64,000 bases of DNA from Eriocheir sinensis (GCF_024679095.1 NC_066518.1:4461610-4525609); one strand, 5' to 3'; positions 11,060 through 23,379 are shown, counted from the first letter of the stretch. Numbers and translations are program-made. The notes: generated by a model not told the origin, from the sequence alone.

Positions 11060-11995
11060 GAGGATAAATGAATGAAAACGGAGGATGAGTAGATTAGATA
11101 AGAGGGTGACTTAGTAAAAAATGGATGAGTAAATAGAAACGATGGGTAAAAAAAAAAAAAAGAGAACGGAGGATGAGTAGATTAGATAAGAGGGTGACTT
11201 AGTAAAAACGGGATGAGTATATGGAAACGATGGGTAAAAAAAAAGAAATCGGGGGATGAGTAGATTAGATAAGAGGGTGACTTAGTAAAAAAGGGATGAG
11301 TAAGTGGAAACGATGGGTAAATAAATGAAAACGGGGGATGAGTAGATTAGATAAGAGGGTGACTTAGTAAAAAATGGATGAGTAAATGGAAACGATGGGT
11401 AAAAAAAATGAGTAGACTAGATAAGAGGTGACTTAGTAAAAATGGATGAGTAAATGGAAACGATGGGTAAAAAAACGTAGGATGAGTAGATTAGATAAGA
11501 GGGTGACTTAGTAAAAAATGGATGAGTAAATGGAAACGATGGGTAAAAAAAAAGAAAACGGAGGATGAGTAGATTAGATAAGAGGGTGACTTAGTAAAAA
11601 ATGGATGAGTAAATGGAAACGATGGGTAAAAAAAAAGAAAACGGAGGATGAGTAGATTAGATAAGAGGGTGACTTAGTAAAAAATGGATGAGTAAATGGA
11701 AACGATGGGTAAATAAATGAAAACGGGGGATGAGTAGATTAGATAAGAGGGTGACTTAGTAAAAAATGGATGAGTAAATGGAAACGATGGGTAAAAAAAA
11801 AGAAAACGGGGGATGAGTAGATTAGATAAGAGGGTGACTTAGTAAAAAATGGATGAGTAAATGGAAACGATGGGTAAAAAAAAAGAAAACGGGGGATGAG
11901 TAGATTAGATAAGAGGGTGACTTAGTAAAAAAGGGATGAGTAAATGGAAACGATGGGTAAATAAATTAAAACAGAGGATGAGTAAATGGACATGG
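11060..11995. repeat. 83-bp minisatellite, 11 copies plus a partial
   Basis: gatgagtagattagataag-type words start at 11084, 11172, 11255, 11337, 11407, 11481, 11564, 11647, 11729, 11812 and 11895, with a terminal partial at 11977. The period is 82-83 bp except for shorter copies (70 and 74 bp) in the middle and an 88-bp first interval. Each unit also has gggtgacttagtaaaaa and ggaaacgatgggtaaa, and length differences fall mainly in the A run. Stops in every frame exclude coding. Confidence 0.97.
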
Positions 11996-12181
11996 AGGTT
12001 AGATAGAGAAGAACAGAAGGTAAAAAAAGATGTTAATATATGTAAAAAAAAAAAAAGATGAAGTATGATTGAACGTGTTTGTAAATGAACGCGCGTAGGA
12101 GAACGTAAATAAAGGAACGATAAAACGAAAGATGAATGAATTAGTGAATAAATTAAAAGAAGAAATCTGCATAGACGCGTG

Positions 12182-12350
12182 TTTTTTTTTTTTTTTCTTA
12201 CAACAAAGGAGACAGCTCAAGGGCACAAAAAAAAGGAAACAACAATAATAATAAAAAAAAAGCCCGCTACTCGCTGCTCCTAAAAAGAATCAAACGAGGT
12301 GGCCGAAAGAGGGTTCAATTTCGGGAGAAGAGGTGTCCGAAAATTAATAA
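12182..12350 (-). mobile_element. Family A short interspersed repeat, copy 3 (longest)
   Basis: Begins with a T run (12182-12195, the A tail on the minus strand), then caaaggagacagctcaaggg, an A-rich stretch, agcccgctactcgctgctcc and gaggtggccgaaagagggttc. It is the reverse complement of the copy at 4745-4868 and extends further on its 5' side. Confidence 0.8.
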
Positions 12351-12700
12351 GGTGGTGTCCGTAAAACTAATAAGGTGACATAAATAAGTTAGCAAATGAA
12401 TAACCTTAAAGTTCAATGCTTACAAATATCCTCCTTGTGTATCTTAATCCAATACATCTCTCACAAGCTTCTCTATGGGGCGGCGGTGGTCGGGTCCTAT
12501 CTTGTACTGTAGCGAGGGAGTCTTTTTGTTTCTCTTCCTTTTTAGCCACTAACCCCTTTCCTTGTTTGCTTTGGCTCGCGTCATGGTCACGTCACACCTC
12601 TGCGCTGCACTTAACAGAGACCCAATTAGCCTTAGCTGACTGACTGGGTTTATTTTTGGCCTGGGTTGCTAAGTCGCCGTGAGTAGAGAGTCGTTGCTGC
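12351..12700. other. Mixed-composition DNA
   Basis: Non-repetitive apart from a short taataaggtg duplication near 12347 and 12380. A 75-codon plus-strand frame (12416-12643) has no recognisable domain. Confidence 0.45.
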
Positions 12701-12703
12701 TAT

Positions 12704-12780
12704 GTTAGTGGTGAGCAGGACTTGATCTAGGTAGGGGCCGCGTGTTCGACTCCTCGCCCTGACCACTCGGCCCCCCTGCG
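12704..12780 (-). mobile_element. tRNA-like SINE head (candidate)
   Basis: On the minus strand, GGCCGAGTGGTCAGGGC resembles the A-box/D-arm of a Ser/Leu-type tRNA, and AGATCAAGTCC about 45 bases on resembles a B-box. The T-stem does not pair, so this would be a decayed tRNA-derived SINE head rather than a gene. The box pair could be chance. Confidence 0.4.
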
Positions 12781-12789
12781 ACTGATGCC

Positions 12790-13610
12790 ATTTACTACTG
12801 ACTGACTGACTGAGAGGAAACGGAGGATGAGTAAGTGAAAACGGATGAGTAGTGATTGAAACAACGGAAAATGAGTAAATGAAAATGGAGGATGAGTGAA
12901 TGAAAAAAAAGAATGAATAAGTGAACTGGTGCCCTTTGCTACTGACTCACTGACTGACTGACTGACTGAGAAAAAACGGAGGATGAAAAGTGAAAACGGA
13001 TGAAGAATGAATGAAAAAACGTAAAATGAGTAAATGAAAATGAATGATGAGTGAATGAAAACAAAAAATGACTTAATGATTGACTGATTAACTGACTAGC
13101 TCTAATTTACTGGTGCCTCCTTCTGGTAACGCGACTGACTGACCGATTGACTGACTGACTAACTGGCTGACTTCTCACCTTAATAACTACCTGACCTATT
13201 GACTGACTGACTAACTGGCTGGCTGACTCCTCCCCTTAATACTTGACCTATTGACTGACTGGATTTACAATTGACTGATTCCTTCCTGACTGGTTTACTG
13301 ACCGTCTGAATAACTGGGGAAATAATTGACTGACAGGTGCCCTCCTTGTTTATATGACTGTTAGGCTGACTGAGTGGTTTCCTACCGTTTGACTGACTGG
13401 ATAAGTGAGGGACTGACTGGCTGACTGGTTCCCCTCCTTCCAAATTGACTGACCATCTGACTCACTGACTATATGGCTATTGGGATGGCTGAGTGGTTCC
13501 CTTATGGAGTGGTTAACCGGCTGACTGGCAGGCGAACAATGATTGGCTGGGTGAGTGTCTGGCCGGCTTGCTGTATGAGTGATAATAATTGATTGAGGGA
13601 TTATGACGTT
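12790..13610. repeat. Diverged (TGAC)n tetranucleotide tract
   Basis: tgactgactgac blocks are interspersed with eroded copies (tggctgac, tgactgat). 12820-13060 also carries ggatgagtgaatgaaaa words like those of the 83-bp array. The minus-strand 87-codon frame rich in Ser/Gln/Val is the translated tetranucleotide repeat. Confidence 0.85.
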
Positions 13611-13627
13611 GCATTGCTTAACTGATT

Positions 13628-13628
<1 letters not shown>

Positions 13629-13693
<65 letters not shown>
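13629..13693. repeat. (CT)n microsatellite
   Basis: About 32 uninterrupted units. Confidence 0.95.
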
Positions 13694-14436
<743 letters not shown>

Positions 14437-14546
14437 CCATCCTGTAAAATATAAAAATAACAAGATAAACTGTATAATGACTGGTCTTTTCCCTTCGCTT
14501 CATAAACACGGAGCAAGACTGAGCATTAGGCGGGTACGGAGGCTGC

Positions 14547-14645
14547 GGGGGGCGGGGGGGGGTTGGGGGGGGAGGGGGGGGACGTATAAGTAGCAATTGT
14601 AGTAGACGGAATTAAGTAGTAGTAGTAACCAGGAGGGGGGGGGGG
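14547..14645 (+). other. Strong G-quadruplex-prone cluster
   Basis: Guanine runs of 6, 9, 8 and 8 at 14547-14552, 14554-14562, 14565-14572 and 14574-14581 are separated by one or two bases. A further run of 11 G lies at 14635-14645. Confidence 0.8.
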
Positions 14646-14716
14646 AGGATGAGGAAGTGGTGGGAAGGGGTAGAGCGGACGTTATATACGAGGGCAGAAG
14701 TAAAACAGCAGTAGAA

Positions 14717-14717
14717 C

Positions 14718-14762
<45 letters not shown>

Positions 14763-14770
14763 TGGTAGCA
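14717..14770. repeat. (GTA)n trinucleotide tract
   Basis: About 14 GTA units followed by GTG variants. Confidence 0.92.
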
Positions 14771-14879
14771 ATCATCATAATAGCAGTAGAGTTGATGGCG
14801 GGGCAGTTGATTAAAAAGTTGTTATTGTCATGTCAGAGTTACCGGCGGCAGGTGACGGAGAGAGAGAGAGAGAGAGAAG

Positions 14880-15375
14880 AGCTAGATGTTAAGTAAAATG
14901 AAAATCGAAGTGGCGTTTACGGGTACGAATATACTTTTAAGAATAGAGAGCGATAACATTTAATAAAGAGAAGCGATTGGACACGGATGAGAAGCGAAGT
15001 AGTGGCGGAAAGAGTAGTGAAGGAGGGAACGGATGAAGGGTATCGGTATGGCTGAGCATCGGGTGTGAAGGGGACGTGGATGAGATATTTGAGTTTGTGA
15101 GGATGGATGAGTGGGTAGAAGGGAGTGGTGGGTGAGGGGAAGGCGGGTGAAGGTATATGTGTGGGTGAAGAAGGGTGAAGCATGTTGGATGAGGGGGCGG
15201 GATGGATGTGCGGAGGGGGAGGGCTGGGGGAGAGCGGCAAGTCCTTAAAGCTCTCTTACTTTGCATAGACATGTTGGGTTGTTAATTAGAGATACTCATT
15301 GGCGGCAGTGATGGAGGAGGAGGAGGAGAAGGAGCAGGAAGAGGAGGAGGAGGAGGAGGAGGAGGAGGAGGAAAA
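14880..15375. repeat. G/A-rich degenerate repeat and (GGA)n
   Basis: Loose ggatgagtggg/gggtgaagg words to about 15240, then (GGA)n at 15310-15372. Minus-strand proline/serine frames are artefacts. Confidence 0.6.
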
Positions 15376-15465
15376 GGAGAACAATTAAACCTCTCCTCTG
15401 TATCAGGTCATCGTCTTTATCTGAACCAACAATATTAGCAAACATAAGTGCTGGACTGAATTATA

Positions 15466-16320
15466 TGTTTTTCTTCTTCACTCTTTTTTCTTCTCCTAAT
15501 TTACCTCCTTCACATCCTCCCCCTCCTCCCAACCCCCCCCCCCCCTTTGTCTTCTTCCCCTCTCGTATTTCTCCTCCTCTTTTAATGGTCTTTTTCTTTC
15601 TTCTCTCTCGTCATTCTTTATTCCAGACGCTTAAATTTATCCCTGTTTTTCATCTCCTCCTAATTTTTCTTCTTTTGTTTTCCCTTCCTCCTCTTCCTCC
15701 TCCTCCATCTGATGCTGCTCTTCTCCTCTTCCTTCTCTTTCTCTTCCCCTTCCTCCCCATTCATCTACTCCACCATCTCCTCCGTCATCTCCTCCTCCTT
15801 CATCTCTTTCATCTTCATCTCCTCCTCCTCCTTCTCTTTCTCTTCCCCCTCTTTCTCCTCTTCCTCCTCATCTACTAAGTCATCTCTTCCTCCTTCATCT
15901 CCTTCTTCATCTCCTCCTCCTCCTCGTCCTCCTTCATCTCCTTCATCTTCATCTCCTCCTCTTCTTCCTCCTTCACTCCTTCCACCGCTTATACCTCTCC
16001 TATCTTCTCCTTTTCATTCTTACATCCACCTTCCCTTCTCCTTCTCTCCTCTCCTTTCCTCACTTTCCCTCATTATCAATTTCATCCTCCCTCTCCATCC
16101 ACCTTCTTCTCCATCTCTTCGTCTTTCCTCCCTTCTTCTTCCACTTCCTACCCACATTCTTTTTAGTGTCCCCTTTTACTCCACACCAGCATCATCATCA
16201 GCATCAGCATCCTCAGCATCCCCCTCCTCCCCCCCTCCCCTCTGTTCCATCACTCACTTTTCCATCAATCTTATAACAGACGGTCAGCGTTTTTTTCTCT
16301 TTTATTTTTCCCATCTATCA
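15466..16320. repeat. Pyrimidine-rich block
   Basis: Dominated by ctcctcctc, ttcatctcc and ctcttcc words, with a C run at about 15532-15544 and an (ATC)n patch at 16190-16210. The 228-codon frame is serine/proline-rich low complexity with no domain. Confidence 0.85.
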
Positions 16321-16338
16321 TTCTTTTTCTCTTCCGCA

Positions 16339-16340
<2 letters not shown>

Positions 16341-16387
<47 letters not shown>
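16341..16387. repeat. (CT)n microsatellite
   Basis: About 23 units, followed by actgactgactg. Confidence 0.95.
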
Positions 16388-16389
<2 letters not shown>

Positions 16390-16409
16390 CCTTACTGACT
16401 GACTGACTG

Positions 16410-16570
16410 GAGATGTTTTTTTTTTTTTGTTTTGTTTGTTGTTGTTTTCTTGTCAGTGTTCAGCTTTTATCGTTTTTTAATGGCGGTTTGTGTGTTTTAA
16501 GTTTGTGGTGTTTTTTTTTATGGTTGATTTATCTAACTTATCCAAGGTCAGTGCGTGGTGTTGCTTACCT

Positions 16571-16614
<44 letters not shown>

Positions 16615-17213
16615 GACCTGCTTCGCTAAGTTTGGAGGTGCTTGTTGCTTGAAGGGAGGCAGGTGTTCTATGTTAACTTCTATACATTTCTGTGTCGTGA
16701 CGTGACCTGTTTCTCATTTTCTTATTTGCACTAATAAAAAGAATAACTCCGTCCTCCTTTGCTTCTCTCATTCTCGTGTCTCGTCTACTTTTATTTATTC
16801 AACTTCTCTTTCCTCATCCATTCGTTTCATTCCTCCTCTCATTCCTGTTTCCTCTCTCCGTTTTCCCTTACTCATTCCACCTCTTCACTCCACACTTATA
16901 GATAGATAGATAGATAGATAGGTAGATAGAAGGAGTGAGAGAGAGAGAGAGGGTACATCGTTTAATAATCCTTTTCATCCTTTTTTGTCTTACCTAAGTT
17001 CATATTTCCTCCTCCTCCTCCTCCTCCTCCTCCTTCTCCTCACTCATGGTTCTGACAGGTGGAGAAGCAGAGGGCAGGTATACGAGCTCAATTAACAGGT
17101 TTTCGCCAGGAGGTTACAATGAGTGAAGGGAGGAGGAGGAGGAGGAGGAGGAGGAGGAGGAAGAAGAAGAGGAGGAGGAATAGTCTTTATACCTGTTATT
17201 ACGTTTAATTATT

Positions 17214-17216
<3 letters not shown>
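16410..17216. other. T/G-rich and mixed DNA with small SSRs
   Basis: (GT)n at 16571-16612, (GATA)n at about 16900-16928, (TCC)n at about 17010-17035 and (GGA)n at 17131-17180. No gene is apparent between them. Confidence 0.65.
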
Positions 17217-17867
<651 letters not shown>

Positions 17868-18095
17868 GCGCGAGGGGATTTGTTACAGTCATCGAGGGGG
17901 AAGGATTTAAAACGTGTGCATGTCGGTTGGTCGCTCGCTGTTGTGTTATAAGCCTCTCCCTCGCGCTCTATTTTATGTATATATTTATTTTTCTTTTATG
18001 CTCAGGAAATAAGATTAGTCTTTTGCTCTTTTTTTTCTCTTTCAAGCAGACGCATCGAAAAGTGGTGAAGAGATTGTGGGTTTGTGTTTGTGACT

Positions 18096-18130
18096 GGGGG
18101 TGGGGGAGGGAGGGAGGGGGGGGGGGGGGG
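18096..18130 (+). other. G-quadruplex-prone run
   Basis: Guanine runs of 5, 5, 3, 3 and about 15 with single-base loops. Confidence 0.7.
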
Positions 18131-18184
18131 AGGACATGTTCCTTTTAAACTATGCACTGAATAAGCAAGGCGAGCCAGGAACAC

Positions 18185-18300
18185 AGGGCATCGGAGTGTG
18201 TTGAGTGTGTTGCGTTGAATGTGTTGGGTCGAGTGTGTTGTCTTCAGTGTGTTGAGCGTGTAGTGTTGAAGTAGTAGTAGTAGATGTAGTAGTAGTAGTT
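18185..18300. repeat. GTGTTGAG-type degenerate repeat and (GTA)n
   Basis: gtgttgagtgtgttgcg and related words, followed by gtagtagtag runs that abut the SINE on its tail side. Confidence 0.65.
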
Positions 18301-18306
18301 TTGTTG

Positions 18307-18743
18307 GTCGACCCCAGCCCGTTATGGCGCAGGCAAGTGTTTTTATGATGGCGCTATCTTCCTTGGCCCATGTTGTGCTGTCCCCCGGAGCTCATTCTTG
18401 ATTCTATTTAGAGACTTAATCTGGAGTCCGGTTTGGTAGTGGTCTTCAAAACAGCATGTGGGAAGTCTTAGGCTTGTTAACCTTTTTTAAGTGTTATTTT
18501 TAAAGGTGGTTCGTGTTGTGTTAAGTTTAAGGCGCGAACTGTTATCTCACTCGTCACAGGGCCGGCGTTACCGTTGTCCTGCTTCACAAGTTGATTGTAG
18601 TAGGTGAGATAACACAATAGCGGCGATGGCTTATAATTGTTAGCTTGTAGCGGCGGACGGGACTTGAACCCCTCCTAGAAGGCCGTGCTTGAACCCAACT
18701 ACTCCTGGATGCCGCTCCCGAACGCTAACTATACTCAGCTACC

Positions 18744-18745
<2 letters not shown>
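18307..18745 (-). mobile_element. Family C tRNA-derived SINE, copy 1
   Basis: On the minus strand the head has an A-box-like TAGCTGAG...TTAGCG near 18745-18718 and a B-box-like GGGTTCAAGTCCCGTCC near 18654-18670. The body continues left to a conserved ~165-bp block (18307-18475) with ccagcccgttatggcgcagg, cccccggagc and gacagcatg-type words. That block is shared with 35747-35905 (same strand) and 51838-52050 (opposite strand, with an A tail). An 11-bp inverted repeat tgttatctcac/gtgagataaca (18540-18550 and 18604-18614) lies inside the body. Confidence 0.75.

Positions 18746-18836
<91 letters not shown>
18746..18836. repeat. (GT)n microsatellite, ~90 bp
   Basis: About 45 GT units directly abut the tRNA-like head of the SINE at 18307-18745. 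Confidence 0.96.
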
Positions 18837-18837
<1 letters not shown>

Positions 18838-19110
18838 TATTTTTATTTTTCCACTTCCGGGACTCCTGCGCCCATCCATCATCGTCCATCATCAAAAATC
18901 CATTTATTGGCGGTGGAAAAGAGAGAGAGAGAGAGAGAGAGCACCACAACCACCTCCACCGCGACCACCACCACTATCACCAACCACCACCACCACCACC
19001 ACCATCACCACTTCTCCGCCATCACCACCATGCACCACCAAAAACAACAACAGCAACAACAACAACAATAATATCGAGCGAATCTTTTTTCCCTCCGTAT
19101 CTTATCATTC

Positions 19111-19162
<52 letters not shown>

Positions 19163-19440
19163 GTTGTTCTTTCTCCTTTCATGTATTTGCCTTTCTTGTT
19201 TTCCCTGTCTTCTCTGAGAGCCCTGTCCTTCTTAATTTGTTTTCTTCTTGTTTTCTCTATTTTTTATTCTTGTTTTCTTCTTCTTCCACCCTCCTCCTTC
19301 TCCTCCTCCCCATTCACCTTCTTGTATCTTTTCCTAACATTAAAACCTTCCCCTTTCTTCCTTTCTTCATTCTCCCTCCTCCTTCTTCTCCTCTTCCTCT
19401 TCCTCCTCCGCCTATGAGCCGCAGCCTTTGACAAACTCGT
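18837..19440. repeat. Mixed trinucleotide and pyrimidine DNA
   Basis: (GA)n at about 18920-18942, (CCA)n at 18951-19035, (CAA)n to about 19066, (CT)n at 19113-19160, then C/T-rich DNA. The 242-codon frame here is Val/Cys, Thr, Ser and Leu runs with no domain. Confidence 0.85.
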
Positions 19441-19445
19441 TCTTC

Positions 19446-19449
<4 letters not shown>

Positions 19450-19476
<27 letters not shown>

Positions 19477-19523
19477 TTCAGCTTCAACCTCACAATGGAC
19501 GATTTAAAAGCACCGGGTCTAAC

Positions 19524-19561
<38 letters not shown>

Positions 19562-19641
19562 CGCCCCCAACATGAATATTTACGAGCGGATTCGATGTTT
19601 GATTCAGTATTGTTCGAATCGCTCCTGCTTTCCAACTCTTT

Positions 19642-19714
<73 letters not shown>
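19450..19714. repeat. (GT)n, (GA)n and (CT)n cluster
   Basis: (GT)n at 19450-19476, (GA)n at about 19525-19558 and (CT)n at 19646-19714. 19559-19645 is mixed DNA. Confidence 0.93.
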
Positions 19715-19717
<3 letters not shown>

Positions 19718-20060
19718 TGTTGAGGTTTATCGTCCACGGGAATGGGTTTTGTTTTTATCTTCTTTTTTTTTAACTCTAGGGAAAAAAATGATTAGTACAC
19801 CGCGTGGTTTTGGGTTAAGCTCTTCGTCTGTTTTTTTTTTTTTTTTTTTCGTGGTTTCAATGATATTTTTTTCCTTGATGAGATGTTTATTGTTCAGGGG
19901 AAATGTATTCGTGATATGATAATGCTTGCTGAAGCGGTGGTGGTTTTGGTGGTGGTGGTGTAGTTGTTGGTGATGCTGGTGTTGATGGTGGTAACGGTAG
20001 GAATGTCGGTGGCGGTAGTGGATAAGATGGAAGATGTGATGATGATATTTTTTGCTAGAT
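19715..20060. other. T-rich and (GGTGGT)-rich DNA
   Basis: T homopolymers to 19870, then gtggtggttttggtggtggtg-type repeats at 19930-20030. No gene. Confidence 0.6.
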
Positions 20061-20066
20061 GCTCGG

Positions 20067-20345
20067 GGGCTTCGTGGTGCAGTGGTTAGCACACTCGGCT
20101 CACAATCGAGAGAGCCCGGGTTCGATTCCCGGGCAGAGTGGGAAAAATTTGGGCGGCTTTTCCGATACCCTACGCCCCTGTCCACCCAGAAGTGAATGGG
20201 TACCAGGTATTAATCGGGGGTTGTGTCCCGTCTCCTGGGGTCTGTTCCCTTCTCCTATAACTCCTTCCCCTCCTGTCTCTCTCCGGCATATGACCACAGC
20301 TGTTGCGCCGACTAAACGAAACCTTCCAACCTTGCCAGATGCTTG
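20067..20345 (+). mobile_element. tRNA-derived SINE (tRNA-Val-like head)
   Basis: The head spans about 20068-20140. A-box TGGTGCAGTGG starts at 20075; the anticodon arm CTCGG-CTCACAA-TCGAG pairs well and presents CAC; B-box GGTTCGATTCC lies in a perfect five-pair T-stem (CCGGG/CCCGG). The acceptor stem does not pair, so it is a SINE head rather than a tRNA gene. The ~200-bp tRNA-unrelated body runs through gaatgggtaccaggtatta and gttgcgccgactaaacgaa to about 20345. From general familiarity this resembles SINEs common in decapods; that is not checked here. No A tail or target-site duplication is obvious. Confidence 0.85.
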
Positions 20346-20600
20346 ATGTTGTTCTTGTGTTCTGTTTCTCATACCTTCAACTTTATCCTCACTAGCGAAT
20401 TTTTCTAAACATATGTATAGAAAATTATTGGATTTGTTTTGGAATCAATAAATGGATAAATGTATATTTTTAATAAAAATAAATAAAGAAATACAAAAAT
20501 TAAGAAAATGAATGGCAAAAATAAACTTTAAATTATATTCGGCAGTAAAACAAACTCGAATGTCATCACTCCATCACTCGCACGAGACGCAACAATAGAA
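20346..20600. other. A/T-rich DNA
   Basis: AAAT/TAAA-rich, low information, no gene. Confidence 0.6.
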
Positions 20601-20755
20601 ACACATGAAAACAACAGGGCGCGTATTAGCATAATCAGACGCCAACAGTTTTGTGTCGGGAGTAGAACCGTCCTACCAGCGTCACCGCCATGGCCCCGCC
20701 CACCAGCCCACCCTGCCCCCTCGCGGAGCTTACATGCGACACACTTCTATAGATA
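20600..20755. other. GC-rich mixed segment
   Basis: A short non-repetitive stretch (caccgccatggccccgccca and neighbours) standing out from A/T-rich surroundings. No frame of note. Confidence 0.35.
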
Positions 20756-21295
20756 ATAAAATATACTCCAAATATTTTTTTTCTCGATTCTACATTTTTT
20801 TTCTTCACAGTATTTTGAATTTGATGTTTTAATTTTTTAGGGGGGGTTATTTTGATTCTTTATACATTTTTTCTTCAGTATTCAATCTCAAACACTGGTT
20901 ATACTATTTTTTATTATTTTTTTTCCACCCTAGTGTTATATTTTTAGAGGTTACTCGTGTTTTTTTATCCATATTTCATTTAGTATTTCAGTCCTAGTTA
21001 TTATCAGAATTTTGTAGTTTTTTTTTATTTTTATTTTTATTTATTTTTTTTTTTTACTCATCATCCGCGACATGTAATTTCAAAAAGAGAGGAGCAGAAG
21101 ATTACCAGACACTACCACCACCACCACAACTACTTCTTAATCTATTACTACTACTGCCACTGCTATAATTACTACTACTACTACTACTACTACCATTGCT
21201 ACATATGTTACTATTACTACTAGCAAAACTACTTCCACTACCTGCAACACTACTACCACCACTACCACCACCGCTATATAATTAAAAAGAAAACT
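20756..21295. repeat. T-rich DNA and (ACT)n
   Basis: T-rich to about 21070, then (ACT)n/(ACC)n trinucleotides at about 21110-21275. Confidence 0.75.
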
Positions 21296-21600
21296 GTGTT
21301 ACTCCGGTTTTCCACATGTCCAGTTCACGTCCGCCTCTTCTCCTGGTTCGCTCTCCTTCGCCGTTCAACACATCCGTTCACATCGAGGCAGAGGCAGCGG
21401 AGGGAGAGTCAATACCCCTACGTCAGTCCTTTGATCAATTATTTGTAGACAATTTACTGCTTTGAATATTTGCCAGAGATTTCCTTTTGGCTCCGTGCTC
21501 CTCGCGTCCAATTACAGTCACATTTTCTGTTTATTTCTATAATGAACGCGCCTTGCTTTTTTAATTAACATGGGCGAGCTGGCTGGCTGGCTATCTTTTT
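21295..21600. other. Mixed, non-repetitive segment
   Basis: About 300 bp of complex DNA with no coding frame or element I recognise. It is one of the few stretches in this half that is not simple sequence. Confidence 0.4.
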
Positions 21601-21629
21601 TTTTTTTTTTTTTTTATTTAGCATCATCA

Positions 21630-22230
21630 TCATCATCTTAATAATTTGCTTCACTGACGGAATTTGTTATGATTTTACTTACGTGATTTGCTTTTTTTTT
21701 TTTAATCATGCTTTTATTTCTTCTTTTCAACATCATCATTATAATCATTTGCTTTAGAGTTTTTAACGTGCATATTTTTTTGGGGGAGGAATTTGTTACT
21801 GTTCTACATATGTTATTTATTTCTTTTATATTAATCATTTTCATATTTCTTTTTCTCTTTTTTTTCTTCTTTTCAACATCATCATTATTATCATTTGCTT
21901 TAGAGTTTTTAACGTGCATATTTTTTTTTTTGGAGGAATTTGTTACTGTTCTACATATGTTATTTATTTCTTTTATATTAATCACATTCATATTTCTTTT
22001 TCTCGTTTTTTTTTCTTCTTTTCAGCAACATCATCATTATTATCATTTGCTTTAGAGTTTTTTATTAGTCATACTCATATTTTTTTTTATATATTTTTTA
22101 GGATCATATTTGTTACTGTTCTACATATGTTATTTATTTCTTTTATATTAATCATTTTCATATTTCTGTTTCTCTTTTTTTTTCTTCTTTTCAGCAACAT
22201 CGTCATCATTTGCTTCCTTTTTTTTCTGGT
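21630..22230. repeat. ~150-bp AT-rich tandem array
   Basis: tcatttgctttagag starts near 21746, 21892 and 22044, with diverged copies near 21640 and 22207 (periods about 146-163 bp). Each unit contains gaatttgttactgttctacatatg-type sequence and ttcttttcaacatcatc. Confidence 0.88.
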
Positions 22231-22372
22231 GCATATATATATTTTTTTCTTATTAGTCATACTCATATTTTTCTTTTCCATATATATATTTTTTTCTTAT
22301 TAGTCATACTCATATTTTTCTTTTACATATATATATTTTTTTCTTATTAGTCATACTCATATTTTTCTTTTA
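22231..22372. repeat. 47-bp tandem repeat, 3 copies
   Basis: catatatatatttttttc starts at 22232, 22279 and 22326, each followed by ttattagtcatactcatat. This word also occurs in the 150-bp unit, so the 47-bp array appears to be a local re-amplification of part of it. Confidence 0.93.
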
Positions 22373-22905
22373 TAGGAAGGGCGACCAAGAAAAAAAAAAA
22401 AACATTTCTTTGACTTATTTTAGGTATTCTTTCATTTCTGCATTCACATACTCATCTATTTTTTTCTTTTTTCATTTCTCCTTTTTATTAATTGTATATA
22501 TATTTCTCACGGTAAGGAAGGGTGGCCGAGAAAAAAAAAAACCAGCACATTTCTTTGACTTATTTTAGGTATTCTTTCATTTCTGCATTCACATACTCAT
22601 CTATTTTTTTTTCTTTTTCATTTCTCCTTTTTTATTAATTATACTCATATTTCTCACGGTAAGGAAGGGCGGCCGAGAAAAAAAAAAACAGCACATTTCT
22701 TTGACTTATTTTAGGTATTCTTTCATTTCTGCATTCACATACTCATCTATTTTTTTCTTTTTCATTTCTCCTTTTTCATTACTTATAGACTCCCTGTTTT
22801 TATTAATCACACTCATATTTCTCACGGCAAGGAAGGGCGGCCGAGAAAAAAAAAATAGCACATTTCTTTGACTTATTTTCGGTATCCCTCCATTTCTCGT
22901 CACTT
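22373..22905. repeat. ~147-168-bp AT-rich tandem array, 4 copies
   Basis: The ggccgag/gaccaag word recurs near 22380, 22524, 22671 and 22839, preceded by aaggaagggc and followed by an A run, catttctttgacttatttt and cattcacatactcatc. Confidence 0.92.
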
Positions 22906-23230
22906 ACTCATATATTTTTTTTCTTTTTGTTTTTTCTCCTTTTTTCACGGAAATGGAGGACGTCAAAGAAATAAAAAACGAAAAAAATTGAGAAAAAAAA
23001 CCCACAACTCCCCACCAAAAAAAAAAGCAAATATAAAAAAAATACGAAATAGAATAATGAACAAAGTAGACTAAAAATGAAAATACGAAATGCAAAAGAA
23101 GTGATCGATTTAGACTTCCTGGTTGACGGTAACATGTTTCTCGTAACGTTGTAGTATATTTATATTTATTTATTGATTTATTTATATAGCGAATGGCTTC
23201 AGAGAGGATTAGTAAATATTGCCTCGTCTG
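22906..23230. other. A/T-rich DNA
   Basis: Homopolymer-rich, no gene. Confidence 0.6.
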
Positions 23231-23264
23231 TGTCTTAAATGCATTCTCTGGTACTACAAGGAAG

Positions 23265-23379
23265 CAGAGGAGGAGGAGGAGGAGGAGAAGGAGAAGAAAA
23301 AAAGAAGAGGAGGAAGAAGCTTGTCAATAACTGAAAGAGGAATTTTTACACAAAGAAGATCAATGTGAACTGTTTTTTT

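Noticed and set aside
11060..11995. CRISPR-like array
   Set aside because: The 83-bp units are contiguous tandem repeats with no unique spacers, and the setting is animal DNA.
20068..20140. Functional tRNA-Val gene
   Set aside because: The acceptor stem does not pair and a tRNA-unrelated body follows, as in a SINE.
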